From CAVXGU01 sp963761615 (GTDB taxonomy: Bacteria > Acidobacteriota > Vicinamibacteria > Vicinamibacterales > CAVVIG01), in contig CAVXGU010000003.1 in assembly GCA_963761615.1 (NCBI GenBank), positions 2,728,001-2,792,000 of the forward strand: a stretch of 64,000 nt of DNA, read 5' to 3'. The position numbers were made by a program, and so were the translations under genes. Under the pieces are notes generated by a model that was given only the letters and a program-made list of their open reading frames with translations, was not told the origin of the DNA and did no database searches. Positions 26,901-35,672 of this stretch are shown here, one piece after another (the stretch's first letter is position 1; each line of letters begins with the position of its first letter).

Positions 26901-27542
26901 CCAGGGCGTGTCGAAGTCGCGCCACTGTCGGAGATCGCTGCCGGCGCGGCGGAGGCGCTCGACGGGGCCGTCGCTCTCGCTCGGCCCGGCGGCCTGGAAC
27001 ACCGCCGAGCTCGACCGCCGCAGCGATCGCCGCACCCCTTCCGGCGGATCGCGCAGCTGCTCCTCCAACCACGCCTGGAAGGCGCGCGCGTACAGGCGCT
27101 CCGCCTGCGTCTCGGTCAGCACCGTGAAGAGCGGATCGATCCGGGCTTCGACCGGGCGCTCGCGCAGCATCTCGGCGCAAAACCCGTGGATGGTGCTCAC
27201 GTGCGCCTCCTCGAGCGTCGCCAGGGCCTCGGTCAGCCTGTCGCGCTCCCCGGCCGTGACCTCGTCGCTCGATCGCTCGCGCTCGAGCGCCTCCCGGAGG
27301 CGCAGCTTCAGCTCGCCCGCGGCCTTCTCCGTGAACGTGACGGCGACGAGATGCCGCACGCCGATCGGTGTGCCAGCCGCGTCCCGTCCCCGCTTGAGCA
27401 CGTTCAGGATCCGTGCGACGAGCTCGGTGGTCTTCCCGGTGCCCGCCGCGGCTTCGACGACGAGCGTCTCGTCGAGGGCGGACCGGATGCGGTGGCGCGC
27501 GGCCTGATCGACGAGCGGGCGATCGGCGGGCCGGCCGCTCAC
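23952..27542 (-). CDS. addA: AddA-type UvrD helicase/nuclease
   Basis: 1196 residues from GTG 27542, which overlaps the addB stop (GTGA). Walker A is AAAGTGKTTE (about 31-40); further UvrD-family motifs are VTFTEKAAGELKLRLRE, STIHGFCAEMLRE, FVDEFQDTDPLQAEIL, GDPKQAIYRFRRAD and LMTVHRAKGLEFPVVIL. The C-terminus is a PD-(D/E)XK nuclease (LVDGFVDLAFEED, WTVVDYKTDRE). With AddB it would resect double-strand breaks for RecA loading. The motor is complete. Confidence 0.92.
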   Translation of the reverse strand: MSGRPADRPLVDQAARHRIRSALDETLVVEAAAGTGKTTELVARILNVLKRGRDAAGTPIGVRHLVAVTFTEKAAGELKLRLREALERERSSDEVTAGERDRLTEALATLEEAHVSTIHGFCAEMLRERPVEARIDPLFTVLTETQAERLYARAFQAWLEEQLRDPPEGVRRSLRRSSSAVFQAAGPSESDGPVERLRRAGSDLRQWRDFDTPWARPSYDRASAIRHLVDALHVFAELTGSPAWHKDRFYSDTRPARQLSAQIRLEQSIGPDDLDGWEGRLVDLARERSFSRASRGGGARYSKDASRSQVLDAYDRLLQQLLVFKAHADADLAALLQRELRGSIERYKALKDRAGALDYEDLLIKARDLLTGNEAVRRKLQRDYQRIFVDEFQDTDPLQAEILLLLSADDPAETDWHRVTPEPGKLFIVGDPKQAIYRFRRADVGVYHQVHDQLVARGATPVSLNTSFRAVPEIQRFINAAFEPSMRADVDTMQAAYEPLAEHRPPLGDQPAVVALPVPKPYGGGRYRRVAANAIERCLPDAIGAFVDWLVRESGWTVTERGDGQVARPVQARDVCLLFRRFVKFDDDVTRGYVSALEARGISHLLVGGKSFHEREEIEALVAALAAVEWPDDELSVFATLHGPLFAIGDAELLEYHDRFQKEHFGALHPYRIPAALGGASGAELALEAEPLDHLRPIAEALRLLRSLHRRRNYRPVAETINQLLNETRAHVGFALSQGGEQALANVLHVAELARRYELEGGISFRGFIDELRRSAEAAHAPEAPILEEGSDGVRLMTVHRAKGLEFPVVILADMTCKLHRADATRSIDPERRLCALKIGGWAPQDLIDAQALEVARDREEGIRLAYVAATRARDLLVVPAVGDEPFDGGWLDPLNRALYPPPGARRESKPAPKSPKFHSKDSVLERPDGDPAGPATVAPGLHAFDGYRVVWWDPTALSLGAEPNHGLRREDLISKHADPTLVAEDRRRYDAWRAARDAALAAGREPSLRVLPAREWAARGDPLPPGAVPPDAVRLVDVSEGRRLAPEAARGPAFGALVHAVLASVALDADAAEVERVAAIEGRLLAATDGEVAAAADTASRALAAPIFDRARNADAAGRCRREAPVTLGLTDGVLVDGFVDLAFEEDGAWTVVDYKTDRELDGEGEARYRRQVSLYATAIARATGQHASGVIVRL

Positions 27543-30500
27543 GGCTCCCTCCTGAGCGCCTCGAGGTCCGCGAGCTTGTCCTTGTCCTTCTTGCGCAGGC
27601 GATCGAACGCCCCGGGCCCGCACACCGGACGGAAGTCGCACCACCGGCACGCGTGCTCTTCGGGCGCCGGCGGCAGGAATCCCAGCTCGATCGCGCGATC
27701 GACGATCGTCAAGGCCTCGACGCCGGCGCGGCGCGCATGATCGTTCACGACGATCGGGACCTCGGCGAAGCCGCCGGCACGCGTACAGAACGAGAGGCGT
27801 CCTTCCACGACGCGCCGCCCGAGGGCGCCCTCGACCGCGACGCTGTACAGCACCGGCTGGAGGACCTTGCCGCCCTGGATCACCAGATTCGGCGTCGTGC
27901 GGTTCTTGCCCGTCTTGTGGTCGGTGACCCGCAAGGTGCCGTCCGCCGCCCGCTCGATGAGATCGACCGAACCGCGCAGCAGATACCGGCCGTCGACGGG
28001 CACGGGATTCTTGACGCTCGCCTCGTCGCGTCCGGCGTCGCTCAGTCCGAAACTGAACTCGAAGTACTCGGGCGTCCATCCCGTGCCGTCGGCCATGCGC
28101 GTGACCCAGACCTTCAGGTCCTGCCGCATCTCCTCGACTTCGTCGTCCCACACGCGGTCGATGGCCGGCGCGAGCTCTTCCTGCTCGGCGGCCGCCTCGC
28201 GGCGGACGATGATGTCGAGCGTGGCCAGGGCCTCGTCGAGCGTCGCCGGCGTCACGGGCAAACGACCGGCGGTCTTCAACGCCCGGAAGAAGGAGGCCTG
28301 CATGCGATGGAACAGGCTCCCACGCGTCAGCGGGTCCATCCGCTGCAGCGGCTCCGGCTCGTCCCAGGGCTCCAGGCGGAAGACCGCCGAGAGCAGGAAC
28401 TGATACGGGCACGTCGAGAAGCGCTGCAGGGCCGACAGGGAGTATGGCCGCGCGGTCAGGCGCTGCGACGCGAGCACCCGGCGAATGCCGTCCGTCACGG
28501 CGACGATGCCGTCGCCGGCGCGCCAGGCGCGGCGGCTCCGATCGAACCGCACGGTCAGCGAGCGCCGAAGCGCGTCGTTCAGCTGCAGGAGGTAACGCGC
28601 GCGCCCCCGGACCGCATCGCCTGCCGGGGCGTCGAGCAGCCCGCGCAGGGTCGCGAGGTCGTGCTCGAGATCGTCGAGTGCGCGCCCGGGATCGACGGGC
28701 GCGGGCCAGTCGAGATCGGCGGCACCGGCCGTCGCTGCCTCGCGCTGCAGCGCCTGGTGGTCGGGCAGCGCGCCGCGGATGGCCCGGGCGATGTCGAGCA
28801 GATAGAACGACGGCACGCGCGCCCGGCTGTCGGCCACCTGCAGGCGCGGGTACGAGACGAAGACGCGCTCGGTCGCCGCGCCGATGCCCAGCCGCAGCAG
28901 CAGGCGTTCGATCTTCGCGCGCTCGTCCTGAGTGGCCAGATCGCCCTCGAGACCGCGACGCGCGTCGTCCAGCAGCAGCGGATCCTCGTGGAGGCGCTGC
29001 GGGAACATGCGTTCGGCGAGCCCCGGCAGAAACACCGTCCGGAAAGTCCGGCCGCGCGCCTGGTGGGGGCTGCCGACGAACACCGCCCCATAGCGCACGG
29101 CCGGCGGATCCCGCTCGAGCAGCACCAGGCGCGCGGCGAGCACGTCGCGGGTCTCTTCGAGCGACACGGGACCCACGCCGGCCATCGGCCTCAGATCGGC
29201 CAGCACGCGCTCGACGCGCGCCGGCGTCCGGAGCGCCCGCGGGGCCAGCGCCGTGAAGCGTTCGAGCCACTCCCCCCAGGACCGCTGCTCGTCCCACCAG
29301 CCATCGAGCGTCTCGACAATCGGAAGCGCGAAGGCCCGCAGGTGCTCGAGGTTCCGAAGGTCGCGGCGGTAGCGCCGAATCCGCGGGCTCTCGGGCTCCT
29401 CCACCTCCAGCGCCGCGATGCGCGTTCGATAGTCACGCCGGAGCCCGTCGAGCCGCCGGCGCCACCGGTCCCGCCCGCCGATCACCGCCGATTCGACGAT
29501 GAGCTCCTCCCACTTCCAGGGCGCCCTCAGTGAGCCCGACACGATGGCGTCCTCGTCAGTGCTCTCCGAGTTCTCAGGGTTCTCGGGGTTCTCGACCTTC
29601 CCAGAACTCTCGGGGTTCTGTTCACCCAACCACGATTGGGCGAGCTCGTCGCCCGGCGCCGCGGGGCCCGAAGGAGACCAGGTCATCGCAGGAACCTGCC
29701 CGAGCGACAGGTACTCGTCGAAGCGGCGGGCCGAGAGCTTCTCGACGGCGCACGAGAGCAGGGCGACGAACGCGCGGCCGGACGGGTCGGGCCGGCGCGT
29801 GCCGCGGTCGAAATAAGCGGGGATGCTCGCGCGCTCGAAGGCGTACTCGAGGAGTCCCACGTACTCCCTCGGCGAGCGCAGGAATACGGCCATCTGGTCG
29901 AAGGGCACGCCCCGGCGTGCCTCCTCGAGGACGCGCCGTGCGATCTCGAGCGACTCGCGGCCCTCACCGGGCGCCGAGAACACCTCGACGTCCCCCACCG
30001 GCCGACGATCGCCCGGCCGCTCGGCGCTGAAGACGTAGCGGCGAAGGTGGCCGAGGTCGGAGCGGCGGTCGGCGTCTTCATCGGCCGTCGCCACCGCGAC
30101 GCCGATCGCACCGTAGGCCGCCAGGGTCGTCTCGTCTCCCGCCGGTACCGTGGCCAGGACGTCGCCGGCGTGCGTCCACAGACTCGCCAGGAACGCGCGC
30201 TCCACGGCGGATTCGATCGGCACGTCGAGCAGGAGCATCGGGGCCGCCGGCCACCCGGTACCGCGCGACGATCCGCCGGGTCCGCGCGCGAGCGCCTCCG
30301 TCGCCGCGGTAAAGAGCGCCGCCCGGTCGAGCGCGGCGGCGGCGGCGCACTGCTCGGTGAACCCGGACAGCAGCACCGCCAGGTCCCGCTCGGCCGGTCC
30401 GCCGGATTCCAGGGCCGCCGACGGCACGTTTGCCTGCCGCAGTTCGTCGAGCGTGCGCGCCGCGGCCCGGGGAAAACCGGGGAGTGCGGCCACCGGCTCG

Positions 30501-30814
30501 AAGTACGACAGCCGTCCCGCCGACGCCGCCTCGAACGAGGCTCGCGCCGCGAGCGCTTCTCCGGCGAGCGACGTCGCGGGAAGGCGGCCGTTCGCCGCCA
30601 GGTACCGCACCGCGATCTTCGCCGCGAGCTGCGAGAAGCTGAAGCGGTGCACACCGAAGGTCGCGCGCGTCCGGGCCAGATCGCGGGCGAAGTCGTCCGC
30701 CGCACCGCGCGATGCCGAGACGATCAGGATTTCCGTGGAAGGGGGATAGCCGCGCACGAACCGCGCCGCCTCATCCAGACGGGCCGCGGCGGACGTCGAG
30801 ATCACCACACGCAT
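27539..30814 (-). CDS. addB: AddB-type exonuclease subunit
   Basis: 1091 residues. The N-terminal helicase-like half has no Walker A (SASRGAADDFAR at that place), as expected for a scanning, non-motor subunit of the AddB/PD-(D/E)XK type. The C-terminal nuclease shows LLRGSVDLIE and LRVTDHKTGKN. A 4Fe-4S cluster is predicted from Cys in FSTCPYQFLL plus CRWCDFRPVCG. Residues ~398-418 are an in-frame tripeptide repeat (ENP/ENS) encoded by a nonamer DNA repeat. ATG lies behind GGAGG and translation is coupled to addA. Confidence 0.88.
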   Translation of the reverse strand: MRVVISTSAAARLDEAARFVRGYPPSTEILIVSASRGAADDFARDLARTRATFGVHRFSFSQLAAKIAVRYLAANGRLPATSLAGEALAARASFEAASAGRLSYFEPVAALPGFPRAAARTLDELRQANVPSAALESGGPAERDLAVLLSGFTEQCAAAAALDRAALFTAATEALARGPGGSSRGTGWPAAPMLLLDVPIESAVERAFLASLWTHAGDVLATVPAGDETTLAAYGAIGVAVATADEDADRRSDLGHLRRYVFSAERPGDRRPVGDVEVFSAPGEGRESLEIARRVLEEARRGVPFDQMAVFLRSPREYVGLLEYAFERASIPAYFDRGTRRPDPSGRAFVALLSCAVEKLSARRFDEYLSLGQVPAMTWSPSGPAAPGDELAQSWLGEQNPESSGKVENPENPENSESTDEDAIVSGSLRAPWKWEELIVESAVIGGRDRWRRRLDGLRRDYRTRIAALEVEEPESPRIRRYRRDLRNLEHLRAFALPIVETLDGWWDEQRSWGEWLERFTALAPRALRTPARVERVLADLRPMAGVGPVSLEETRDVLAARLVLLERDPPAVRYGAVFVGSPHQARGRTFRTVFLPGLAERMFPQRLHEDPLLLDDARRGLEGDLATQDERAKIERLLLRLGIGAATERVFVSYPRLQVADSRARVPSFYLLDIARAIRGALPDHQALQREAATAGAADLDWPAPVDPGRALDDLEHDLATLRGLLDAPAGDAVRGRARYLLQLNDALRRSLTVRFDRSRRAWRAGDGIVAVTDGIRRVLASQRLTARPYSLSALQRFSTCPYQFLLSAVFRLEPWDEPEPLQRMDPLTRGSLFHRMQASFFRALKTAGRLPVTPATLDEALATLDIIVRREAAAEQEELAPAIDRVWDDEVEEMRQDLKVWVTRMADGTGWTPEYFEFSFGLSDAGRDEASVKNPVPVDGRYLLRGSVDLIERAADGTLRVTDHKTGKNRTTPNLVIQGGKVLQPVLYSVAVEGALGRRVVEGRLSFCTRAGGFAEVPIVVNDHARRAGVEALTIVDRAIELGFLPPAPEEHACRWCDFRPVCGPGAFDRLRKKDKDKLADLEALRREP
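29561..29623. repeat. nonamer tandem repeat inside addB
   Basis: Seven consecutive 9-bp units around the consensus GTTCTCGGG (for example GTTCTCAGG, GTTCTCGGG, GTTCTCGAC, ACTCTCGGG), with one unit closer to the inverted form (CCCAGA). The period of three codons keeps the frame and gives the peptide series ENP-ENP-ENS. Confidence 0.7.
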
Positions 30815-30930
30815 CGGGAGCCTCCGGTCGCCGTGCCGGGATACAGGTCACAGCGGCGCCCGCCGCTGCAGGGTGGATTGTAGCGGGAACGGCTCGAATT
30901 GCAGTCGTCTGCGTCGAGTCGCGTGGGCCT

Positions 30931-31563
30931 CTAGCTGGCGCCCCTCGAGCCCCGAGTCTGCTGGGCTTCCCGCGCCCGCGCGTCCATCAGGTACCCGCCG
31001 AACGCCCAGGTCTCGCAGCGATGGTCGACCGCGAAGTGCGGCACGTACTCCTCGCGCGCATCGTCCAGTTCGCGGATCGCGCGCGGGCTCTTCGCTGCCG
31101 GCTCGAACAGGAACTCGTCTCCACCGCGCCGGAACACCACCCACGCGTGCTGGCCGGCCGCCTGCGTCCGGGCGAGAGCCCGGCCGACGAAGAACTCGGC
31201 CTCGATCCCGATGTCGGCCAGCTTGCGCCACGCCCAAAGCGCAAAGTCCTCGCAGTCGCCCCGGCGGCGAACCTCGAATTCCCCGGGGTGCTGCCAGACG
31301 TCGCGCTGGTGGAACTGCTCCGGATCGCTGACGTATTCGCAGGTGCGAAGCCACTCGAGCATCGCCTCGATCGACGGCATCGGGAGATGGCTGGGGCCCT
31401 CGAGGTAGTTGCGGAAGTGACGCTGCGACCCTGAGCCGAATGCGGCGGCCGGTACGGGGACTGCCACCCGCTCCCATGGCGACTCGAGCGGGCCGAGGCG
31501 GGCCGTCAGCCGGCCGTAGCTGAACAGGACCCGCCGGAAGCACTGGTGCAGGCGCGAAGGCAT
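30931..31563 (-). CDS. Transglutaminase-like cysteine peptidase family protein
   Basis: 210 residues, no signal peptide. The central motif RRRGDCEDFALWAWRKL holds the catalytic Cys, followed by QHAWVVFRR (His) and EFLFEPAAKS, where an acidic residue would complete the triad. It resembles bacterial transglutaminase-like cysteine proteinases. Substrate unknown. Divergent from the peptidase-MA gene across 83 bp. Confidence 0.7.
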   Translation of the reverse strand: MPSRLHQCFRRVLFSYGRLTARLGPLESPWERVAVPVPAAAFGSGSQRHFRNYLEGPSHLPMPSIEAMLEWLRTCEYVSDPEQFHQRDVWQHPGEFEVRRRGDCEDFALWAWRKLADIGIEAEFFVGRALARTQAAGQHAWVVFRRGGDEFLFEPAAKSPRAIRELDDAREEYVPHFAVDHRCETWAFGGYLMDARAREAQQTRGSRGAS

Positions 31564-31633
31564 CCCGGCGATGAATCAGACGGATCGTGGCACCGCGCGG
31601 TTCACGCGGCGACTCGCCCGGGAGCCGAGCGCC

Positions 31634-31639
31634 TATAAT
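31634..31639 (+). promoter_or_regulatory. consensus -10 TATAAT 7 nt before start codon
   Basis: A perfect TATAAT, rare in this GC-rich window, is followed by 7 nt and ATG 31647 with no ribosome site, consistent with leaderless transcription. No good -35 is present. Confidence 0.5.
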
Positions 31640-31646
31640 CGAACGA

Positions 31647-32750
31647 ATGCTCCATCGGGCCCGATGGGCGTCCCTCGCGCTGGCCCTCGCCCTCGCCGGC
31701 GTCTCGGCGTCGGCGCAGATCGACCCGCGCACGGCGTTGCTCGAGCGCGCCGGCTGGGACGCCCTCGCCGCCGGCCGGCCCGCCGATGCCGCTACCGCGT
31801 TCGCGCACGCCCTGGACGCGGACCCGGGCAACGCGCAGCTCCACCTGGGCGCCGGCCTCGCCGCCTCCGACCAGCAACTCGACCAGCAGGCCGAAGCCGA
31901 GTTGCGCCGCGCCCTCGAGCTGGATCCCACGATGACGCCCGCAGAGGCCGCGCTCGGCCGCGTCCTGTATCGCCGCGGCGACCTCCCCGGCGCCATCGGC
32001 CTCTATCGAACCCTCGCCGTCCAGTACCCCGACAACGTCGCCATTCGGGACACGCTGGGGCGCTGGCAGCGCGAGCTGGATCTGAACGGGCGGATGCAGA
32101 CGACCGGCGATCCCCGTTTCACGATCTCGTTCGACGGCCCGGCCGAGGCCCCGCTCGTCCAGGAAGTCAGCTCGGCGCTCGACCGCGCCTACTGGCGGAT
32201 CGGACAGGCGCTCGACGTCTACCCGTCGAATCCCGTCCCCGTCGTGCTCTACACCGACCAGCAGTTCACCGACATCACGCGTTCGCCGCGGTGGTCGGCG
32301 GCGGCGTACGACGGCACGATTCGCGTGCCCGTCGGCGGCGCGCTCGACGAGGCCGCCGACCTGGATCGCGTGCTGGCCCACGAACTGACCCACGCCATGG
32401 TCCGCAGCCTGGCGCCGCACGGCGTGCCCGCCTGGCTCAACGAGGGCCTCGCATCGGCGCTCGAAGCGACCGGGAGCGACTGGGCCGCCCGGGCGCGGGC
32501 CGCAGGCGGACCGGTGCGCGTCGATCGGCTGCCGCCCTCGTTCGCCGGCCTGTCGGATGCCGGCGCACGCGTCGCCTATGCGTCGAGCGCCCTGGCCGTC
32601 GAGCGTCTCCTCGCCCTGGCGGGCGGCGCCGCCATCGTGAACCTGTTGCGTGACCTCGGCAGCGGCGTGGACTTCGACACCGCGTTCGCCCATCGCATCT
32701 CGGAGTCGTTCGCTGATTTCGCCGCCGGCGCCGGCGGCCTCCAGGAGTAA
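31647..32750 (+). CDS. TPR-containing peptidase MA-like metalloprotease (secreted)
   Basis: 367 residues. Signal peptide (WASLALALALAGVSASAQ), two to three TPR units (ALAAGRPADAATAFAHALDADPGNAQLHLG and following), then a gluzincin domain with zinc motif LAHELTHAMV (His245, Glu246, His249) and the third ligand in PAWLNEGLAS (Glu266). Role in the cell envelope is inferred from the signal. The next gene starts 3 nt after its stop, so they form an operon. Confidence 0.85.
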   Translation: MLHRARWASLALALALAGVSASAQIDPRTALLERAGWDALAAGRPADAATAFAHALDADPGNAQLHLGAGLAASDQQLDQQAEAELRRALELDPTMTPAEAALGRVLYRRGDLPGAIGLYRTLAVQYPDNVAIRDTLGRWQRELDLNGRMQTTGDPRFTISFDGPAEAPLVQEVSSALDRAYWRIGQALDVYPSNPVPVVLYTDQQFTDITRSPRWSAAAYDGTIRVPVGGALDEAADLDRVLAHELTHAMVRSLAPHGVPAWLNEGLASALEATGSDWAARARAAGGPVRVDRLPPSFAGLSDAGARVAYASSALAVERLLALAGGAAIVNLLRDLGSGVDFDTAFAHRISESFADFAAGAGGLQE

Positions 32751-32753
32751 CCC

Positions 32754-33635
32754 GTGCGCCGCCGCTTCGCCGTCTCGCTGGCCGCCATCCTGCTCGCGCT
32801 CCTGGCCCTGCATGCCGGCGTGCGTGCCCAGACGCACACGTTCGGCTGGCGCATCACCAAGGGCGCCGGACTCGTCTACCTCGTGGGTTCGGTGCACCTG
32901 CTCACGCCGGACTTCTATCCGCTGCCCGATCCGCTCGAGGCCGCGTACAAGGACTCGCGCCGGCTCGTCGAGGAGGTGGACATGGGCGAGATGCTGGCGC
33001 CCGACTCGCAGATGCAGCTCCTCTGGAGCGGGATGCTGCCGGCGGGCACGACGCTCGATCAGGTGGTCTCGAAAAAGACGCTCGATCTCGCCCGCGCGCG
33101 CGCCTCGGCGGTGGGCCTGCCGTTCGAGCCGCTCGCGCGCTTCAAGCCCTGGTTCCTCGCCCTCACCCTCGAGGCGATGGAGTGGCAGAAGGCGGGATTC
33201 GACGAGAACCTCGGCCTCGACAAGCACTTCTACGATCTGGCCAAATCCGACGGCAAGACGGTCCAGGGCCTGGAAACCGTCGCCTTCCAGATCTCGCGCT
33301 TCAACGGGATGTCGAGAGACGAGCAGGACAAGATGCTGGCCGACTCGCTCGACGACTCCGACACCGAGATCACGGAGCTCTCGCAACTCACCACGGCATG
33401 GAAAGCCGGAAACGAAGCCGCGGTGGAGCGCATCGTCCTGCACGACCTGACCGACGACCCCGACATGTACCAGCGGCTCCTCGTCGACCGGAACCACGAC
33501 TGGCTGCCCAAGATCGAGGCGCTCTTCGACCAGCCCGGACACACCCTCGTCGTCGTCGGCGCCGCCCATCTCGTCGGCCCGGACGGCCTGCTCGAGATGC
33601 TCAAGACGCAGGGGTATCAGGTGGAACAGTTGTGA
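32754..33635 (+). CDS. TraB/GumN family protein (secreted)
   Basis: 293 residues, GTG start behind AGGAG. Signal peptide (LAAILLALLALHAGVRAQ) and the family pattern: FGWRITKGAGLVYLVGSVHLLTPDFYPL at the start, GLDKHFYDLAKSDGKTVQGLET in the middle, and LVDRNHDWLPKIEALF...LVVVGAAHLVGPDGLLEMLK at the end. The conserved GxxH (VGSVHLL) and AHLVG motifs are the presumed metal sites of this TIKI-related group. Biological role unsettled. Confidence 0.9.
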   Translation: MRRRFAVSLAAILLALLALHAGVRAQTHTFGWRITKGAGLVYLVGSVHLLTPDFYPLPDPLEAAYKDSRRLVEEVDMGEMLAPDSQMQLLWSGMLPAGTTLDQVVSKKTLDLARARASAVGLPFEPLARFKPWFLALTLEAMEWQKAGFDENLGLDKHFYDLAKSDGKTVQGLETVAFQISRFNGMSRDEQDKMLADSLDDSDTEITELSQLTTAWKAGNEAAVERIVLHDLTDDPDMYQRLLVDRNHDWLPKIEALFDQPGHTLVVVGAAHLVGPDGLLEMLKTQGYQVEQL

Positions 33636-33641
33636 GTCGAG

Positions 33642-33786
33642 AATGTGGTAATGGGGTGACGGGGTGATGGGGTAATGGATGGTGGCGCCCTCGTACAGCG
33701 CGGCAAGCGGAGCAGCGTGATGTCCCATCACCACATCACCACATCACCCCATCACCACATCACCCCATTACCCCATTACCCCATTT
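33642..33786. repeat. octamer tandem repeats in inverted arrangement
   Basis: The left arm (33642-33683) has four to five direct copies of the degenerate octamer ATG(G/T)GGT(A/G). The right arm (33722-33786) has seven to eight copies in the opposite orientation. A ~38-bp unrelated GC-rich centre separates them. The arms could pair into a long imperfect hairpin. It fills the whole gap between the TraB/GumN and amine oxidase genes. Confidence 0.8.
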
Positions 33787-33799
33787 CCGAGAGGCCCCC

Positions 33800-35146
33800 T
33801 TGCTTGATGGGGTGAGGGTCCTCGTCGCGGGCGCGGGGCTGGCCGGGTTGGCGGCGGCCCGCGATCTCGCGGCGCACGGAGCCGAGGTCACCGTCGTCGA
33901 CGCCAGGGAGCGGCCGGGAGGCCGCGTCTGGACGGAACGCGGGGCGTTCGTCGGCGGCCAGCACGCCGAAGCCGGCGGCGACCTGATCGACGAGGGGCAC
34001 ACCGAGATCAAGGCGCTCGCCGCGGACCTGGGTCTGACCTTGAAGCGGATTCTGCGTGGCGGCTGGGGCTACGCCCGCTGCAGGGCCTCGCGCACGCGCC
34101 TGGAGCGGTGGTCCGCAGGCAGCGGCTGGGATCGGCTCGCCGGACGGCTGGCCGGGCTGGCCGAGGGGTACCGGCTCTCGGAGCGCCGGTGGGATTCGGC
34201 CGTGGCCGCCGACCTCGCGCGCCGATCCGTCCGTCGCTGGCTGGACGACGTGCAGGCCGAGCCGGACCTGCGCGAGGTCGCGACGGGCCTGCGCGGGTTC
34301 TTCCTGGCGGACCCCGACGAGCTGTCACTGCTGGCGCTCGTCGATCAGTTCGCCGACAGCGACGGGTCGTGGCCCGGGCGCACGTACCGCGTCGAGGGCG
34401 GCAACGATCGGATCGCGCTGCGGCTGGCGGCGCAGCTCGGAGATCGCGTCCATCTGTCGACGGAGCTCGTGGCCGTGTCCCAGCGCGGACGCCGCGTGCG
34501 CGCGCACGTGCGGCACGGCCGCGCCAGCAGCGAGATCGCGTGCGACTACCTCGTGGTCGCGCTGCCGGCACCGCTCGTGCGCCGGCTGCCTCTCTCGCCA
34601 ACGCTGCCGCCGTTCCAGCGCGAAGCCTACCGGCAACTCAGGTACGGACGGGCGACGAAGACCCTGCTGCAGTTCTCGCAGCCCTTCTGGCGGATGCGCG
34701 GACGGCCGCGGGCGTTCGGATCGTGCCTGCCGATCGGTGCCGCCTGGGACGCCAGCGAGGAGCAGCGCGGCCGCCCGGGTATCCTGGCCCTCCTCGCCGG
34801 CGGCGGCGCCAGCGACGCGACGCGCGCCCTGGTGGCGCGGCGTGGCCCCCGGGGTCTCGCCGACGCGCTCGGCTGGCTCGGCTCGGGGCGCGCCGAGCTG
34901 GTCGGATCGCGGCAGGTCGTCTGGGAGCGCGACCCGTGGGCGCGGGGTGGCTACGCGTTCTTCGACCCCGGCTTCGACCCGGCGCTGCGCGAGTGGCTCG
35001 CCCGTCCGTTCGGCCGTCTCGTCTTCGCCGGCGAGCACACGAGCATCCGGTGGCAGGGCTACATGAACGGCGCGGTCGAGAGCGGCCGTCGCGCCGCCGC
35101 CGAGATCGCGAGCCTGCACCGCATGCGCGCCCAGCCCGGGTCGTAG
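33800..35146 (+). CDS. FAD-dependent flavin amine oxidase family protein
   Basis: 448 residues from TTG 33800 (GAGG 5 nt before); GTG 33815 is an alternative. Rossmann FAD motif VLVAGAGLAGLAAARDLAAHGAEVTVVDARERPGGRVW, then the second FAD segment near the C-terminus (GRLVFAGEHTSIRWQGYMNGAVESGRRAA). The overall layout matches MAO/polyamine oxidase-like enzymes that oxidise C-N bonds. Substrate not inferable. Confidence 0.88.
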   Translation: MLDGVRVLVAGAGLAGLAAARDLAAHGAEVTVVDARERPGGRVWTERGAFVGGQHAEAGGDLIDEGHTEIKALAADLGLTLKRILRGGWGYARCRASRTRLERWSAGSGWDRLAGRLAGLAEGYRLSERRWDSAVAADLARRSVRRWLDDVQAEPDLREVATGLRGFFLADPDELSLLALVDQFADSDGSWPGRTYRVEGGNDRIALRLAAQLGDRVHLSTELVAVSQRGRRVRAHVRHGRASSEIACDYLVVALPAPLVRRLPLSPTLPPFQREAYRQLRYGRATKTLLQFSQPFWRMRGRPRAFGSCLPIGAAWDASEEQRGRPGILALLAGGGASDATRALVARRGPRGLADALGWLGSGRAELVGSRQVVWERDPWARGGYAFFDPGFDPALREWLARPFGRLVFAGEHTSIRWQGYMNGAVESGRRAAAEIASLHRMRAQPGS

Positions 35147-35191
35147 CACGGGCCTTCGGGCCCGCCCCCGTCATGGGATAAGCTCCGGGGG

Positions 35192-35620
35192 ATGGCCTAC
35201 TCGAGCCCGTCCAACCAGGACATCGCGCGGCTCCTCGAAGACGCGGCCACGATCGCCGTGGTGGGGGCGTCCTCGAATCCGGACCGCGCCTCCTACGGGA
35301 TCATGCGCCGTCTCCAGCAGCTCGGTTACCGCGTGATTCCCGTGAACCCGAACGAGACGACCGTGCTCGGCGAGCGCGCGTATGCGTCGCTCGCGGACAT
35401 TCCCGATCGCATCGACATCGTGGACGTCTTCCGGCGCTCGGAGCACACGCCGCCGATCGCCGACGAGGCGGTCGCGATCGGCGCCCGGGCCCTCTGGCTG
35501 CAGTCCGGGGTCTGGAGCGAGGAGGCGGCCGCCCGCGCGCAGCGCGGCGGCCTGATGGTCGTCATGAACGCGTGCATCGGCACGATGCACGCGGTGCTGC
35601 AGGTCCCCCCCAGGCACTGA
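35192..35620 (+). CDS. CoA-binding (YccU-like) protein
   Basis: 142 residues, complete CoA_binding_2 Rossmann domain: IAVVGASSNPDRASYGIMRRLQQLGYRVIPVNPNE, then DIPDRIDIVDVFRRSEHTP and a C-terminal segment ending MVVMNACIGTMHAVL, where the family has an invariant MxRC(x)xxxH-type stretch. Binds CoA; regulatory or metabolic role unclear. GGGGG precedes ATG. Confidence 0.88.
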   Translation: MAYSSPSNQDIARLLEDAATIAVVGASSNPDRASYGIMRRLQQLGYRVIPVNPNETTVLGERAYASLADIPDRIDIVDVFRRSEHTPPIADEAVAIGARALWLQSGVWSEEAAARAQRGGLMVVMNACIGTMHAVLQVPPRH

Positions 35621-35672
35621 CGGCCACGGCGCCCCGGGCGACCCGACATTCGCCCTCCGCGGGGGGGAGGCG

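Noticed and set aside
27543..29297. N-terminal extension of addA to 1781 codons
   Set aside because: The extension is a shadow of addB in another frame; the real start is GTG 27542, just before the Walker A region.
33642..33786. CRISPR array
   Set aside because: Units are 8 bp without spacers and occur in both orientations; no cas genes are nearby.
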